NCBI RefSeq assembly: GCF_021190955.1
Contig: NZ_JAIOAO010000003.1
Span: 1,422,846-1,486,845, forward strand
From: Parachryseolinea silvisoli
GTDB taxonomy: Bacteria > Bacteroidota > Bacteroidia > Cytophagales > Cyclobacteriaceae
Length of the DNA stretch: 64,000 nucleotides
Direction of reading: 5' to 3'
Position 1 is the first letter of the stretch, and each line of letters opens with the position of its first letter. Both the position numbers and the translations under genes were made by a program. The notes beneath the pieces are model-generated. The model searched no databases, had not been told where the DNA came from, and worked only from the letters and a program-made list of their open reading frames with translations. Of this stretch, positions 9,149 to 18,255 are shown in pieces.

Positions 9149-9778
9149 TTAGTCCTTCTGATTACACTTTTCTTTGATTGCCTCGTAGGCTTTGAGGTCG
9201 CCGAGCTCGCCGGCTTTGCTCAGGTCGAGACAACCATTCTTTAGATCACCGAAATTGATACGCAGGATGCCGCGCATATAAAACGCGTCAACATTCTTGG
9301 GGTTGATCTCGATAATCTTCGAGCAATCGTTAATAGCATCTTCGTACGCTTCCAGGTATTGCTTGGCCTTGCCGCGATTAAAGTATGCCTCGATATAGTT
9401 TTCGTTGATGGTAATGGCGGAAGTATAGTCGGCAATGGCGCCGTAATAATCCTGTAACTTCATTTTGACATTACCGCGCGCAAAGAATGCGTCGGCAAAC
9501 TTGGCATTCTTCTCGATGGCTGAATTATAGTCCTTCATAGCGCCATGGCGATCATCAAAGTTATCTTTGATGTTACCCCGCAGGTAGTACGCTGCTGCAA
9601 AGTTTTTGTCAAGCTCTATGGCTTTATTTATGTTCAGCAGCGCTTCCATGAACTCGTGTTTCTCGTACAGTTCGCGCCCCTTTTGCGTATATCCCTTAGC
9701 GTCCTTAGGATCTTGCGCAATCAACCCTCCTGAAATCAACACGAAACATATAAAAGGTACGACGGCCCTCATAATCAT
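9149..9778 (-). CDS. Exported tetratricopeptide-repeat protein
   Basis: The 209-aa product has a signal peptide (about residues 1-21, ending LIAQ) and then four to five consecutive 34-residue TPR units. Typical consensus positions are visible (AYYLRGNIK, AFFARGNVKMKLQDYYGAIADY, AYFNRGKAK). TPRs form helical scaffolds for protein contacts, so this is probably a periplasmic or envelope adaptor. The last unit is degenerate and carries two cysteines (NGCLDL, KEKCNQ), a Sel1-like touch seen in many Bacteroidota TPR proteins. Its stop touches the dprA stop, and there is no obvious operon partner. The specific partner is unknown. Confidence 0.8.
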   Translation of the reverse strand: MIMRAVVPFICFVLISGGLIAQDPKDAKGYTQKGRELYEKHEFMEALLNINKAIELDKNFAAAYYLRGNIKDNFDDRHGAMKDYNSAIEKNAKFADAFFARGNVKMKLQDYYGAIADYTSAITINENYIEAYFNRGKAKQYLEAYEDAINDCSKIIEINPKNVDAFYMRGILRINFGDLKNGCLDLSKAGELGDLKAYEAIKEKCNQKD

Positions 9779-9837
9779 TATCTAATTTAAACAAAAATAC
9801 AGGATTAATCCCCGTTGCAGGGTACGAAGTAATATTT

Positions 9838-10689
9838 TCAATGCTTTGGAAATATTTCATCCGCCAGTTTTAGCGACCTTTCAAACGCGTGACGGTCCAG
9901 GTCAAACACTACACCCTGGGTCTGCAAATACGAAAAAATTGTTTCGGTCGGAAGGTTACCCACCAGGTCATCGTTGGCCATTGGGCAACCACCATAACCG
10001 CGTATAGCACCGTCAAAGCGTTTACATCCTGCCTGGAACGCCGCAGCGATCTTTGTCATAGCAGTAGCCGGCGTGGCATGTAAGTGTACTCCAAACTCTA
10101 TTGCCGGATATTTCTGCGCCAGTGATTGGAACAAGGTGCGCACGCTGGTCGCTTCTGCAACGCCCACTGTATCGGCCAGCGAGATGATCGAAATGCCACG
10201 GGCAATCAGCAGCTCGGCAAACTGTATCACCAGCGCGGTGTCGTAAGGATCACCGTAGGGGTTTCCGAAACCCATACTGATGTAGGTTACGAGTGTTTTA
10301 TTGCTCTTTCTACAAATATCCTGGATCTCGTTCAAGGTATGGAGCGCTTCAGCAATCGTTTTGTTGGTATTCCGACGTTGGAAGGTTTCCGAAATAGAGA
10401 GCGGGAATCCCAAGTATGTGATCTGCTCAAAGCGCGCGGCGTCGGTCGCTCCGCGAGTATTGGCAACAATGGCCAATAATTTCGACCGCGTGTTGCTCAG
10501 ATCCAGGCCGGCCAGTACCTCAGCCGTGTCGCGCATCTGCGGTATTGCCGCCGGTGAAACAAAGCTACCAAAGTCGATGGTATCAAACCCTACTGTGAGC
10601 AGCTGTTGCAGGTATTGTAACTTTAACGGTGTCGGAATAAAATCCGGCAGCCCTTGCATGGCGTCGCGTGGACATTCAATGATTTTCAT
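9838..10689 (-). CDS. Hydroxymethylglutaryl-CoA lyase-like DRE-TIM metallolyase
   Basis: From the ATG at 10689 (MKIIECPRDAMQGL, matching the family's KIxExPRDGxQ opening) the protein is 283 aa, a normal size for HMG-CoA lyase. The frame also extends upstream to 10860, but that stretch is not family-like and overlaps the DUF1800 promoter region. Visible motifs are FGSFVSP, the metal-binding HLHAT and the GYGGCPMA segment containing the catalytic-loop cysteine. The reaction would be cleavage of HMG-CoA to acetoacetate and acetyl-CoA in leucine degradation. Other leucine-pathway genes are absent, so a related acyl-CoA lyase activity is possible. It is divergent from the DUF1800 operon. Confidence 0.85.
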   Translation of the reverse strand: MKIIECPRDAMQGLPDFIPTPLKLQYLQQLLTVGFDTIDFGSFVSPAAIPQMRDTAEVLAGLDLSNTRSKLLAIVANTRGATDAARFEQITYLGFPLSISETFQRRNTNKTIAEALHTLNEIQDICRKSNKTLVTYISMGFGNPYGDPYDTALVIQFAELLIARGISIISLADTVGVAEATSVRTLFQSLAQKYPAIEFGVHLHATPATAMTKIAAAFQAGCKRFDGAIRGYGGCPMANDDLVGNLPTETIFSYLQTQGVVFDLDRHAFERSLKLADEIFPKH

Positions 10690-10806
10690 ATGCCGATAAC
10701 ATGCTGTGATACAACGCAGTTTAAAAGTAAAGAAATTGGTAAGCAATGAACCATAGGAAAAAACTTTCAGTCGTCGTGGCCTAATGCAGTTGGTCACCGA
10801 TTTAAA

Positions 10807-10814
10807 TACTTTTG
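10807..10814 (+). promoter_or_regulatory. Candidate Bacteroidota sigma-A promoter (-7 box) for the DUF1800 operon
   Basis: TACTTTTG fits the TAnnTTTG -7 consensus. A TTGG at 10790-10793 lies at roughly the expected -33 distance. The ATG at 10859 is 45 bp downstream. Assigned by pattern only. Confidence 0.45.
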
Positions 10815-10858
10815 TACAATTCTCATGATATATAGCGGTCCAAAACCAAACATACTCC

Positions 10859-12697
10859 ATGCCATTAGATCCCTTAAATGAAACATTGACCCCAAAACGG
10901 GCCGCTCATTTGCTGAGAAGAGCGACTTTTGGAGGCAGCAAGACTCAAATTGATGCCGTGGGCAACATGAACTCCAGTTCGGCGGTTGACATGTTGTTCG
11001 ACACAGTTCTTCCCCAACCGGCACCGCCTATCGACCTCAAGACGGGTACGGAGTGGGTGTATTCTGGTTTTCAAGATGGTGTGAATAGCAACACCTTTGT
11101 GCTGGTCGATCAATTTCTGCAGTGGTTCCTGGGGCAAATGATGAGCCCCGGCATCACGGATATTAACACCGCCCTTGCCCATGCGGCGCGCGAACGGGTG
11201 GTGTATTTTTTACATACACACTTTACGACGATTGAGTCGAAGGTGAATAATGTTCGCTCACTCTATTTTCAGAATCAGCTGTACCGGCTGTTTGCCACCA
11301 ATAATAGCGTACTGCCGAACGGCATTTCGCTGGACTTCAAAAGCCTGACAGTAAAAGTTAGTATCGACAACGCCATGATCCGTTTGCTGGACGGTGATAC
11401 CAATGTAAAGGGAGGCGTAAACGGCGTGAATGAAAACTATGCGCGTGAGCTGTTCGAACTTTACAGCATCGGCCGTGGTCTGGAAGGCACTCCGCTACCG
11501 CCTGGTCTGGAACAAGGTGACTACGTGGTATACAAAGAGTCCGATATACGGCAGGCAGCATACACATTATCCGGCTGGGAAACTGCCATGCCGCTGGAAG
11601 GTGTGTTCGACCCGTTGGCTACCGAACAGACCACCTTCGGTTTTGATCCCGACACCTTATTGCCCCGGGGTAAAGTAAAAGGCAGCGCCGAGAATGCCTC
11701 TCAACACGATAATACCGTGAAGACCTTCTCAGACCGCCTGGGTGGCATGCAAGTGACTCCCGACGCCACCCTCATGCCCAGCGGTAACCCTACCGAGGAA
11801 AGTGCGATCGATGAAATCACGCAGTTAATCGATATCATTTATGCACAGCCCGAAACGGCACGCAATATCTGTCGTCGTATTTACCGCTTCTTTGTGTGGG
11901 CGGCGCATACCGATGCCGAAGCACAAGCCATCGAGACAGTCATTGACGACATGGTCGCCACCTTTAAGGCAAATAACTACAAACTGATACCCGTTATCAA
12001 ACAACTGCTGCAGAGCAAACACTTTTACGAGGCCATCGATGCTGACCCTGTGGATGACGCTAATTTCGGCGCCATTATCAAGTCACCCATCGATCTGACG
12101 CTCGGTACATTAAAATTCTTTGACATCACGATTCCTGCGATGGAAACCGATCCCGCAGAATTTTATCGCCGGACGAGCCGTATCATCACGGTGATTGGTA
12201 AGGATCGTCAAGGCATGAGCTTCTTCGAACCTTTTGACGTGGCCGGCTACGAAGCGTATCATCAATATCCAATCTACCATCGTGCGTGGATCACGCCCAA
12301 CACCTTAGGCCACCGTTACGATTTTGTCCGCGGCGTGATCAATGGCATTGACAACATGGAAGACGACGTCTTTAACCTGCTCGATGCACGGCAGTTTGTT
12401 CAAACGCACTTCAGTACTGTTGCTGCTGACGCCCCGCTGCTGATTCGCACCCTTGCTGAGTACCTGCTGCCTTTCAGCAAGAACCTGACGTTTGAAGACG
12501 CTGACGACGACGTCAACTCTTCACTCTCCTCCCAGCGCCTCAATTGGTTCCTGGCCAAAATGTTTGACGGCATATTAAGCGAAGCCGAATGGGCTGATTA
12601 TTGGAATAATCGCCCCGACGAATACGCCGACATACGCCGTGCGTTGCAGAATTTGCTAAACGCCATGTTGCAAACACCCGAGTATCAACTTTCTTAA
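10859..12697 (+). CDS. DUF1800 family protein
   Basis: This 612-aa protein opens with PKRAAHLLRRATFGGSKTQID, the standard DUF1800 start. It contains the family's internal landmarks: NENYARELFELYSIG, DIRQAAYTLSGW, an RRIYRFFVW segment and the C-terminal FFEPFDVAGYEAY. No signal peptide is visible, as is common for the family. The biochemical function of DUF1800 is not established. Such genes nearly always pair with DUF1501 genes, as here (12 bp gap), and the pair is thought to act at the cell surface. The operon continues into an outer-membrane barrel and a lipoprotein. Confidence 0.92.
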   Translation: MPLDPLNETLTPKRAAHLLRRATFGGSKTQIDAVGNMNSSSAVDMLFDTVLPQPAPPIDLKTGTEWVYSGFQDGVNSNTFVLVDQFLQWFLGQMMSPGITDINTALAHAARERVVYFLHTHFTTIESKVNNVRSLYFQNQLYRLFATNNSVLPNGISLDFKSLTVKVSIDNAMIRLLDGDTNVKGGVNGVNENYARELFELYSIGRGLEGTPLPPGLEQGDYVVYKESDIRQAAYTLSGWETAMPLEGVFDPLATEQTTFGFDPDTLLPRGKVKGSAENASQHDNTVKTFSDRLGGMQVTPDATLMPSGNPTEESAIDEITQLIDIIYAQPETARNICRRIYRFFVWAAHTDAEAQAIETVIDDMVATFKANNYKLIPVIKQLLQSKHFYEAIDADPVDDANFGAIIKSPIDLTLGTLKFFDITIPAMETDPAEFYRRTSRIITVIGKDRQGMSFFEPFDVAGYEAYHQYPIYHRAWITPNTLGHRYDFVRGVINGIDNMEDDVFNLLDARQFVQTHFSTVAADAPLLIRTLAEYLLPFSKNLTFEDADDDVNSSLSSQRLNWFLAKMFDGILSEAEWADYWNNRPDEYADIRRALQNLLNAMLQTPEYQLS

Positions 12698-12709
12698 TTC
12701 CGTCCGACC

Positions 12710-14443
12710 ATGAATCAATCCAGAAGAAACTTTATAAAGAAATTACCGGTAGCTGCCAGCATTCCCTTTGCATTGTCAAACATACCTGTACGCGTACTCG
12801 GTGAAGAAAATACATTGACGCAAATGGCTGCTGCCGCCGGCGAGAACAGACGGCTTATCATCCTGCAGATGCATGGTGGTAACGATGGCCTCAATTGTGT
12901 TATTCCCGTAGAGAAATACGATCAGTACTATAGCATACGTCCCAACATCGCCATTCCGTCTAAAAACAATGCGCGGGGGTATATTCCTCTCGACAGCACA
13001 TTGCCGTCCGATGCACAAGTCGGCTTGCATCCCGATATGCAGGCTATGAAGGCGTTGTATGATCAAGGCCGTATGGCACTTGTGCAAGGTGTCTCGTATA
13101 AAAACAACAATGGATCACACTTCCGCGGGCGAGATATCTGGTATATGGGGGGCTCGTATAATGACTACTTCCAATCGGGCTGGGTCGGCCGCTACCTGGA
13201 AGGTCTCTATGCGCCCCTAGGTATGGAATATCCGAAAGATTTCCCTAACCCTACGATGCCCGACCCGTTGGCCATCGAAATGGGCACGGACGTATCGCTC
13301 ATTTTCCACCAGGATGGAAACATCCCGACGTCCATTGCCATCCCCACAGATCCGGAAGGATTTGGTGAATTTATCGACGGCCTTGAAGGTTTTGACGATA
13401 TACCGGCTACTGTCGACCCGCGTGGCATTCCTCCAGAATACCTGAACGGCTCGCCGTACTATAAAGAATTAAAATGGATTCTGGGCCTGGAAGACAAGAC
13501 CAAGTCATACGCCAAACGCCTTTCTCAGCAATACTTAAACGGCAAGAATTCCGACGCCGGCATTGTATACCCGCAAAAATATCCGTTCAACGCGCCGGAA
13601 GGTAGTCAGGACAATCCCCTGTCACGTCAATTAAAAGTCATTGCCAACCTGCTCTCCGGTGGTTGTCAAACAAAAATATTCCTGGTAAAAGTAGGTGGCT
13701 TTGATACACACGCCGACCAGGTAGAGACCTATAACCCGACCATGGGCTCGCATGCCGCGCTTATGTACCATATCTCTACGGCTATGAACGCGTTCCAGCA
13801 GGACTTACGCGCCCGCGGCTATGAGAATGAAGTATTAACAGTGACCACTTCCGAGTTCGGTCGGCAGGTCGCCTCCAATGCCAGCTACGGTACCGATCAC
13901 GGCACAGGCGCGCCGTTGTTTATCTTTGGTCGTGGCGTGCAGGCCGGCGTTGTGGGGACGAACCCTGATCTGACTAAACGCACAGTCGAAATGCAATACG
14001 ATTACCGCGAGGTATTCGGCAGTATTATGCGCGACTGGATGCTGGTAAGTGACGCCCAGCTAGAAGTCATCTTTCCGGGCCTGGTCACCAACGGCATTCA
14101 CAAAGGTGTGGAAGGGCAACCTTTCCAAACGTTGCCGCTCGCACAACGCACCATCACCAGTTCGGAAGGTTTTATCAGCGATCGCTTCCGCCTCGAAGAT
14201 TGCTACCCGAACCCGGCCAAGGACACCACCACCATTGTCTTCCATGTAAACAGTGCCTATAACGTTACCGTAGACCTGTATACGCAGAAGGGTGAAAAAG
14301 TGAAGAGCCTCGTAAACGGGTTATATCCAGTTGGAGAACATAAAATAGCTGTAGATTTAACAGGTTTACCGGCAGGCACTTATATTTATGAGTTGAAAAG
14401 TGGCTTCTTTAAAGAAGCGAAGAAACTTGTCATCACAAAGTAA
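12710..14443 (+). CDS. DUF1501 family protein with type 9 secretion (type A) sorting domain
   Basis: The 577-aa product has a twin-arginine-like N-terminus (SRRNFIKKLPVAASI), then the alkaline-phosphatase-like DUF1501 body. Recognisable parts are LQMHGGNDGLNCVIP, GSHFRGRDIWYMG, VGGFDTHADQ and TTSEFGRQVASN followed by GTDHGTG. The last 80 or so residues form a separate beta-sandwich (LEDCYPNPAKDTTTIVF ... LPAGTYIYELKSG ... KKLVITK), a T9SS type A C-terminal sorting signal. It is therefore predicted to cross the outer membrane through T9SS and be released or attached to the surface. The presence of both a Tat-like leader and a T9SS domain is typical of this family in Bacteroidota. Confidence 0.93.
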   Translation: MNQSRRNFIKKLPVAASIPFALSNIPVRVLGEENTLTQMAAAAGENRRLIILQMHGGNDGLNCVIPVEKYDQYYSIRPNIAIPSKNNARGYIPLDSTLPSDAQVGLHPDMQAMKALYDQGRMALVQGVSYKNNNGSHFRGRDIWYMGGSYNDYFQSGWVGRYLEGLYAPLGMEYPKDFPNPTMPDPLAIEMGTDVSLIFHQDGNIPTSIAIPTDPEGFGEFIDGLEGFDDIPATVDPRGIPPEYLNGSPYYKELKWILGLEDKTKSYAKRLSQQYLNGKNSDAGIVYPQKYPFNAPEGSQDNPLSRQLKVIANLLSGGCQTKIFLVKVGGFDTHADQVETYNPTMGSHAALMYHISTAMNAFQQDLRARGYENEVLTVTTSEFGRQVASNASYGTDHGTGAPLFIFGRGVQAGVVGTNPDLTKRTVEMQYDYREVFGSIMRDWMLVSDAQLEVIFPGLVTNGIHKGVEGQPFQTLPLAQRTITSSEGFISDRFRLEDCYPNPAKDTTTIVFHVNSAYNVTVDLYTQKGEKVKSLVNGLYPVGEHKIAVDLTGLPAGTYIYELKSGFFKEAKKLVITK

Positions 14444-14476
14444 CCCTTGACCCCCGATTAACACCTACCGACCAAC

Positions 14477-15382
14477 ATGAAAAGACTTTACCTCGTGCTG
14501 CTATGCGGGTTACTGGCCATGAACCTGGCATATGCGCAGAGCAACAACAGCAGTAAGAAGCGAAAGAAGACAGCAGCAGCTTACAACAAACAGAGTAAGG
14601 AGATTGAAAAATTCCTGGAGAAGCAATGGTGGCTTGGACCCAAGGGAGGTATAAACCTCTCCCAGCCCCGTGTTGAAAAGGAATACTTCATTATGGCTCC
14701 GACGAACTATGACCCTTCGCTGATTGCGAAGAAGTATGACAAGTTCAAACAGGTAGGCAGCCAGGTGACGTTCGAAATATCGTTTTATTATCGGCGCTTT
14801 TCATTCAGCTTCCAACCTACTTACCAGCACACTGCATTTTCCTACAGCAATACGTATATCTGGCAAGGTGGCACAAACGCCGGGCAGCTTGTTCAGCTGG
14901 AGTATGAACAATTGCAGAAGGTCGATCACCTGCAGTTTCCGATCCTGATCAAATATGAGGTCGCTGGCAACCGCCTGCGTCCGTATCTGCAGGCCGGGTT
15001 CTATCAGGGTGTTCTGTTGAACGCCACCAAAGAGGTTACCATTTCCGGTAACGACAACGCCAGCGGTGGGCTAAGCCAATTTGAGAACGAACCCATCATT
15101 GTCGGTGCGAAAGATTTGTTTGCCAAAAACCATTGGGGATTGATTGGCGGCGCTGGTTTGTACTACAAGCTCGGCAACGTGCGGCTGAACCTCGACATGA
15201 TGTACAAGTCAGGCATGAGCAACATTACGTCTGCCAAGAATCGCTATGACAACGACCGACTTTCTGGTGTTGGCGACTCGATGGACGACCTTTTGCTCGA
15301 CAACATCACGGTGTCGCTGGGGTGTCTTTTCCCGCTGCGCTTCCTGGAAAACAGTTTTAAGTCTGCCGACCGCAAAAAATGA
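14477..15382 (+). CDS. PorT-like outer-membrane beta-barrel protein
   Basis: A cleavable signal peptide ending AYAQ (residue 21) is followed by a Lys/Ser-rich segment (NNSSKKRKKT). The rest is a series of amphipathic strands starting GPKGGINLSQP and ending SLGCLFPLRF, the form of the PorT/outer_membrane_beta-barrel families. It is the third gene of the DUF1800-DUF1501 operon, 33 bp after the DUF1501 stop. Its TGA overlaps the next ATG in an ATGA junction. A role in anchoring or exporting the DUF1501 protein is plausible from position but not shown. Confidence 0.75.
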   Translation: MKRLYLVLLCGLLAMNLAYAQSNNSSKKRKKTAAAYNKQSKEIEKFLEKQWWLGPKGGINLSQPRVEKEYFIMAPTNYDPSLIAKKYDKFKQVGSQVTFEISFYYRRFSFSFQPTYQHTAFSYSNTYIWQGGTNAGQLVQLEYEQLQKVDHLQFPILIKYEVAGNRLRPYLQAGFYQGVLLNATKEVTISGNDNASGGLSQFENEPIIVGAKDLFAKNHWGLIGGAGLYYKLGNVRLNLDMMYKSGMSNITSAKNRYDNDRLSGVGDSMDDLLLDNITVSLGCLFPLRFLENSFKSADRKK

Positions 15383-16629
15383 TCTCCCGCATGCAACAGT
15401 CTACTATACGAACCTCTCTCCTACTTTTATTGATTGCCCCGCTGCTGACGATGTGCGGTGAGGAACCGGATCCCCGGACCGAAGCCGAAAAGTTTGTCAG
15501 CATCTACGACAACAACCAGCTCAATGCGATCTACTTTCCGATTGACGTCAAGCAAACGGCCGACGGTGGATACATTATATTGGCGGCTAAGGAAATTATC
15601 GCGCCGGATGCGAACTCCAACAATCCCAACTTCTACTATACGTACATTATACGGGCGGATAAAAACGGAAATTTCATTCGTGAGAATGAGTTGGAATCTA
15701 ATTATGTAAGCCCGGTGGGTGATCTCGTGCAAGTCGACACCACTTTTTATTTCTTTTGCCGCGACGTCCAGACCTTCCAGGCAAAAATGATCACCATCAA
15801 TCAGCAGGGTAACCTGGCGAATGCGTCCGACGTAGGCGTTACGTATCCAGCGGCAGCCTCCAGCTCAGAGAGCAGTATTATTATGATGGGCTATGACAAT
15901 GTTGATCGGAAGACTGTCATCAAAACACTGTCTACTGCCGGGGCGCAACTACAAAGTGCCAGCTTTGACATTGGCCCGGGGGGCGACAAAGAAGTAGAAG
16001 CGGCGATTATAGACCACTTCACCAAAAAAGGAAGACGCCTGCCGTTCTTAGCAGGACGCATTCCAAATGGCCCCTACTACTTTAATGGCTTTTACAATTA
16101 CAGTCTTTCGCTCTGCTTTACAAGTTTTGTACAGGATGCTCCTCCGTCTGGTGTAGTCCTGGGGCAGCAATATAAGGGTGGTGTGAGTGCGTTGGCTCCC
16201 CTGGGAAACAATCAAGTTGCGTTGGCGTCGTTTAATTTTGGCGACAATTTTTTCCTGCCCCGCCAAGAGCTCGTACCCAGCGTGCAAACCAATATCACAG
16301 AATTGAATCCCAACGGCTTTTCACTGCCCGAGCTGACACCCGAAGCACACGTGAAGATTCTGCGTACCACGATCAACGAAAAGGACGTTGTCATCTACGC
16401 CAGTACAACACAGTCACGACAAATAGGACTTTATTTCTACGACGCCAGCACGGGCGCATTCATGAGCAGCCGTTACCTGGGCTTCTCCAATCCGTATGAG
16501 GTTGCCAGCCTCACGCCTACTAAAGATGGCGGGCTTGCCGTGTGCGGCACTACCTATGTGGCTGGGCGCTTCTCCCGCATCTGCCTCTTCAAACTTTCCA
16601 AGGGAGAAATTTCCGAGAACGTAAAGTAG
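15379..16629 (+). CDS. Large exported lipoprotein, unknown function
   Basis: The start overlaps the barrel gene by 4 bp, so the two are probably coupled. A signal peptide with lipobox (LLTMC, acceptor Cys near residue 26) precedes about 390 residues with no family I recognise. Short repeated strand motifs (DGGYIILA, DGGLAVCGT) with Asp-Gly-Gly turns suggest a beta-propeller or repeat fold of the kind often seen in T9SS-lineage lipoproteins. It closes the DUF1800/DUF1501 operon, being followed by a 14-bp-stem terminator. Confidence 0.75.
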   Translation: MISRMQQSTIRTSLLLLLIAPLLTMCGEEPDPRTEAEKFVSIYDNNQLNAIYFPIDVKQTADGGYIILAAKEIIAPDANSNNPNFYYTYIIRADKNGNFIRENELESNYVSPVGDLVQVDTTFYFFCRDVQTFQAKMITINQQGNLANASDVGVTYPAAASSSESSIIMMGYDNVDRKTVIKTLSTAGAQLQSASFDIGPGGDKEVEAAIIDHFTKKGRRLPFLAGRIPNGPYYFNGFYNYSLSLCFTSFVQDAPPSGVVLGQQYKGGVSALAPLGNNQVALASFNFGDNFFLPRQELVPSVQTNITELNPNGFSLPELTPEAHVKILRTTINEKDVVIYASTTQSRQIGLYFYDASTGAFMSSRYLGFSNPYEVASLTPTKDGGLAVCGTTYVAGRFSRICLFKLSKGEISENVK

Positions 16630-16636
16630 TACGTAG

Positions 16637-16701
16637 ACTTGTGCCTGAAAACACTGCGATGACATCCTGCATCGTGGTCGGTTTCAGGCACAAGTTTTTT
16701 T
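16637..16701 (+). terminator. Strong hairpin terminator after the DUF1800/DUF1501 operon
   Basis: The arms at 16637-16650 and 16682-16695 are perfectly complementary over 14 bp and are followed by a T run ending at 16701. The 31-nt loop holds a second small stem (16657-16661 with 16670-16674). It separates murB from the operon above and argues against any murB start inside the loop. Confidence 0.8.
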
Positions 16702-16733
16702 ACCGTCTACCCATCGGAACAAACCCCATACAC

Positions 16734-17747
16734 GTGCAGCAAAACATCGACCTCTCCCCTTATAACACCTTCGGTATTCAGGCATCGGCAAAAGCATTTA
16801 CGACGGTTCACTCCGTATCGGAAGTACAAGCCCTGATACAAAGCCCGGCTTTTATACAACAAAAAGTATTGTTGCTGGGCGGTGGCAGCAACCTGCTGTT
16901 GACGCAAGACTTCGATGGTCTGGTTGTCAAGATTGAGATCATGGGCAAGGAAATTGTCCGAGAGACAGACGATCAGGTCGTATTAAAGGTTGGCGCGGGC
17001 GAAAATTGGCATGCCCTGGTGCTGTACTGCGTCGAGCGCGGTTGGGGGGGCGTCGAAAATTTATCGCTCATACCGGGTACGGCCGGTGCTGCGCCGATGC
17101 AGAACATTGGCGCGTACGGTACGGAGATGAAAGATGTGATTGTTGAAGTGGAAGCTGTCGAGATCCGCACGGCCAACGTGCACACTTTCTCGAATGAAGC
17201 GTGCGCTTTCGGTTACCGCGACAGTATTTTTAAACAACAGGCCAAAGGGCTTTACATCATTACAGCGATCACATTAGCACTCACCAAGCGTGATCATGCG
17301 TTGAATATCAGCTATGGCGCTGTGCGCGAAACAATCACTGCCCTGGGTTATGCAGAGCCTTCCGTGAAAGCCATCAGCGATGCAGTGATTCACATTCGTC
17401 GAAGCAAACTGCCCGATCCGGCCGTGATTGGCAACGCCGGGAGCTTCTTTAAGAATCCGACCATACCTGCTGCGCACTATGCAGCGTTGCAACAGCACTA
17501 TCCTTCTGCGCCGGGTTATCCCGCGGAAGAAGGCATGGTAAAAGTTCCGGCTGGTTGGTTGATTGAGCAATGCGGATGGAAAGGAAAACGCACCGGCAAT
17601 ATCGGCGTACATCAGCATCAAGCATTGGTGCTCGTCAATTATGGTGGAGGTAAAGGCAACGACCTCTGGCAACTTGCGCTGCAGATACAACACAGCGTGA
17701 AAGAGAAATTCAACATCGATATTCATCCCGAAGTGAACGTAGTGTAA
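16734..17747 (+). CDS. murB: UDP-N-acetylenolpyruvoylglucosamine reductase (MurB)
   Basis: MurB reduces UDP-GlcNAc-enolpyruvate to UDP-MurNAc with NADPH and FAD, the second committed step of peptidoglycan precursor synthesis. The preferred start is the GTG at 16734, giving 337 aa and the standard opening (IDLSPYNTFGIQ). The ATG at 16659 lies inside the loop of the upstream terminator and adds non-family sequence. Motifs seen are LGGGSNLLLT (FAD), VGAGENWHALV, NLSLIPGTAGAAPMQNIGAYG, the RDSIFK segment and GNAGSFFKNP with the catalytic serine. The C-terminal AGWLIEQCGWKG marks the type I (E. coli-like) enzyme. Confidence 0.95.
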   Translation: MQQNIDLSPYNTFGIQASAKAFTTVHSVSEVQALIQSPAFIQQKVLLLGGGSNLLLTQDFDGLVVKIEIMGKEIVRETDDQVVLKVGAGENWHALVLYCVERGWGGVENLSLIPGTAGAAPMQNIGAYGTEMKDVIVEVEAVEIRTANVHTFSNEACAFGYRDSIFKQQAKGLYIITAITLALTKRDHALNISYGAVRETITALGYAEPSVKAISDAVIHIRRSKLPDPAVIGNAGSFFKNPTIPAAHYAALQQHYPSAPGYPAEEGMVKVPAGWLIEQCGWKGKRTGNIGVHQHQALVLVNYGGGKGNDLWQLALQIQHSVKEKFNIDIHPEVNVV

Positions 17748-17902
17748 CCGACATCCGGTGATTTTTTTTTGTATTCACGTTTAAATCATCGCGAGAGTAC
17801 TTGTAAAAAAAATCGCTCTTAAAAATAATTGCGTGAAAATTTTTGTGAATAAATTTTTTGTTATTACTTTTCGTATAGTTTAAACATAAAATTAAAAACG
17901 CT

Positions 17903-17980
17903 ATGGCAAAATCAGCGAAAAAGGTAGCTAAGAAAGCAGTTAAAAAAACTGCTAAGAAAGCTGCTAAAAAGAAGAAGTAA
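17903..17980 (+). CDS. 25-residue lysine/alanine-rich basic peptide
   Basis: This is a very short gene: ATG at 17903, TAA at 17978. The product is about half lysine and a third alanine, built on AKK/VKK/TAKK units like the tail of histone H1 or of Bacteroidota H1-like proteins. The region before it is extremely AT-rich, and a TATAGTTT sequence near 17873 could be part of a promoter. A strong hairpin terminator follows 29 bp after the stop, so it looks like its own transcription unit. This bracketing is the main reason for calling it real. It probably binds nucleic acid through charge; that is inference. The next gene begins with a similar Lys/Ala-rich head. Confidence 0.65.
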   Translation: MAKSAKKVAKKAVKKTAKKAAKKKK

Positions 17981-18008
17981 TTAGGCTTCAAACCTAAGAA
18001 ACTTTGCG

Positions 18009-18046
18009 AAGGGAAGTAAATCGGATTTACTTCCCTTTTGTTTTTT
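18009..18046 (+). terminator. Hairpin terminator after the basic peptide gene
   Basis: A 13-bp perfect stem (18009-18021 with 18025-18037) with a CGG loop is followed by a TTTTGTTTTTT tract. It is a textbook intrinsic terminator, and it supports the 25-codon gene as a separate transcript. Confidence 0.85.
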
Positions 18047-18255
18047 ATAACGTTCCTGTTGCTATGAAGTCATACTAAGGCGCCATTGCCACCATCGATG
18101 TACTACTGATTGTAGTAGTGATGCGGGTCCATACTTCAACTTATGCTTGAAGTACAAAAGTTTTCACTCGGTTGCAGAAATTTTATAAAATATCTACTTG
18201 TCTTCGCCCTGTAACCACCTTAACTTACCTGTCAACAACAACAATCCATACAATC

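Noticed and set aside
10690..10860. N-terminal extension of the HMG-CoA-lyase-like frame
   Set aside because: Not family-like, and it runs over the promoter of the divergent DUF1800 operon.
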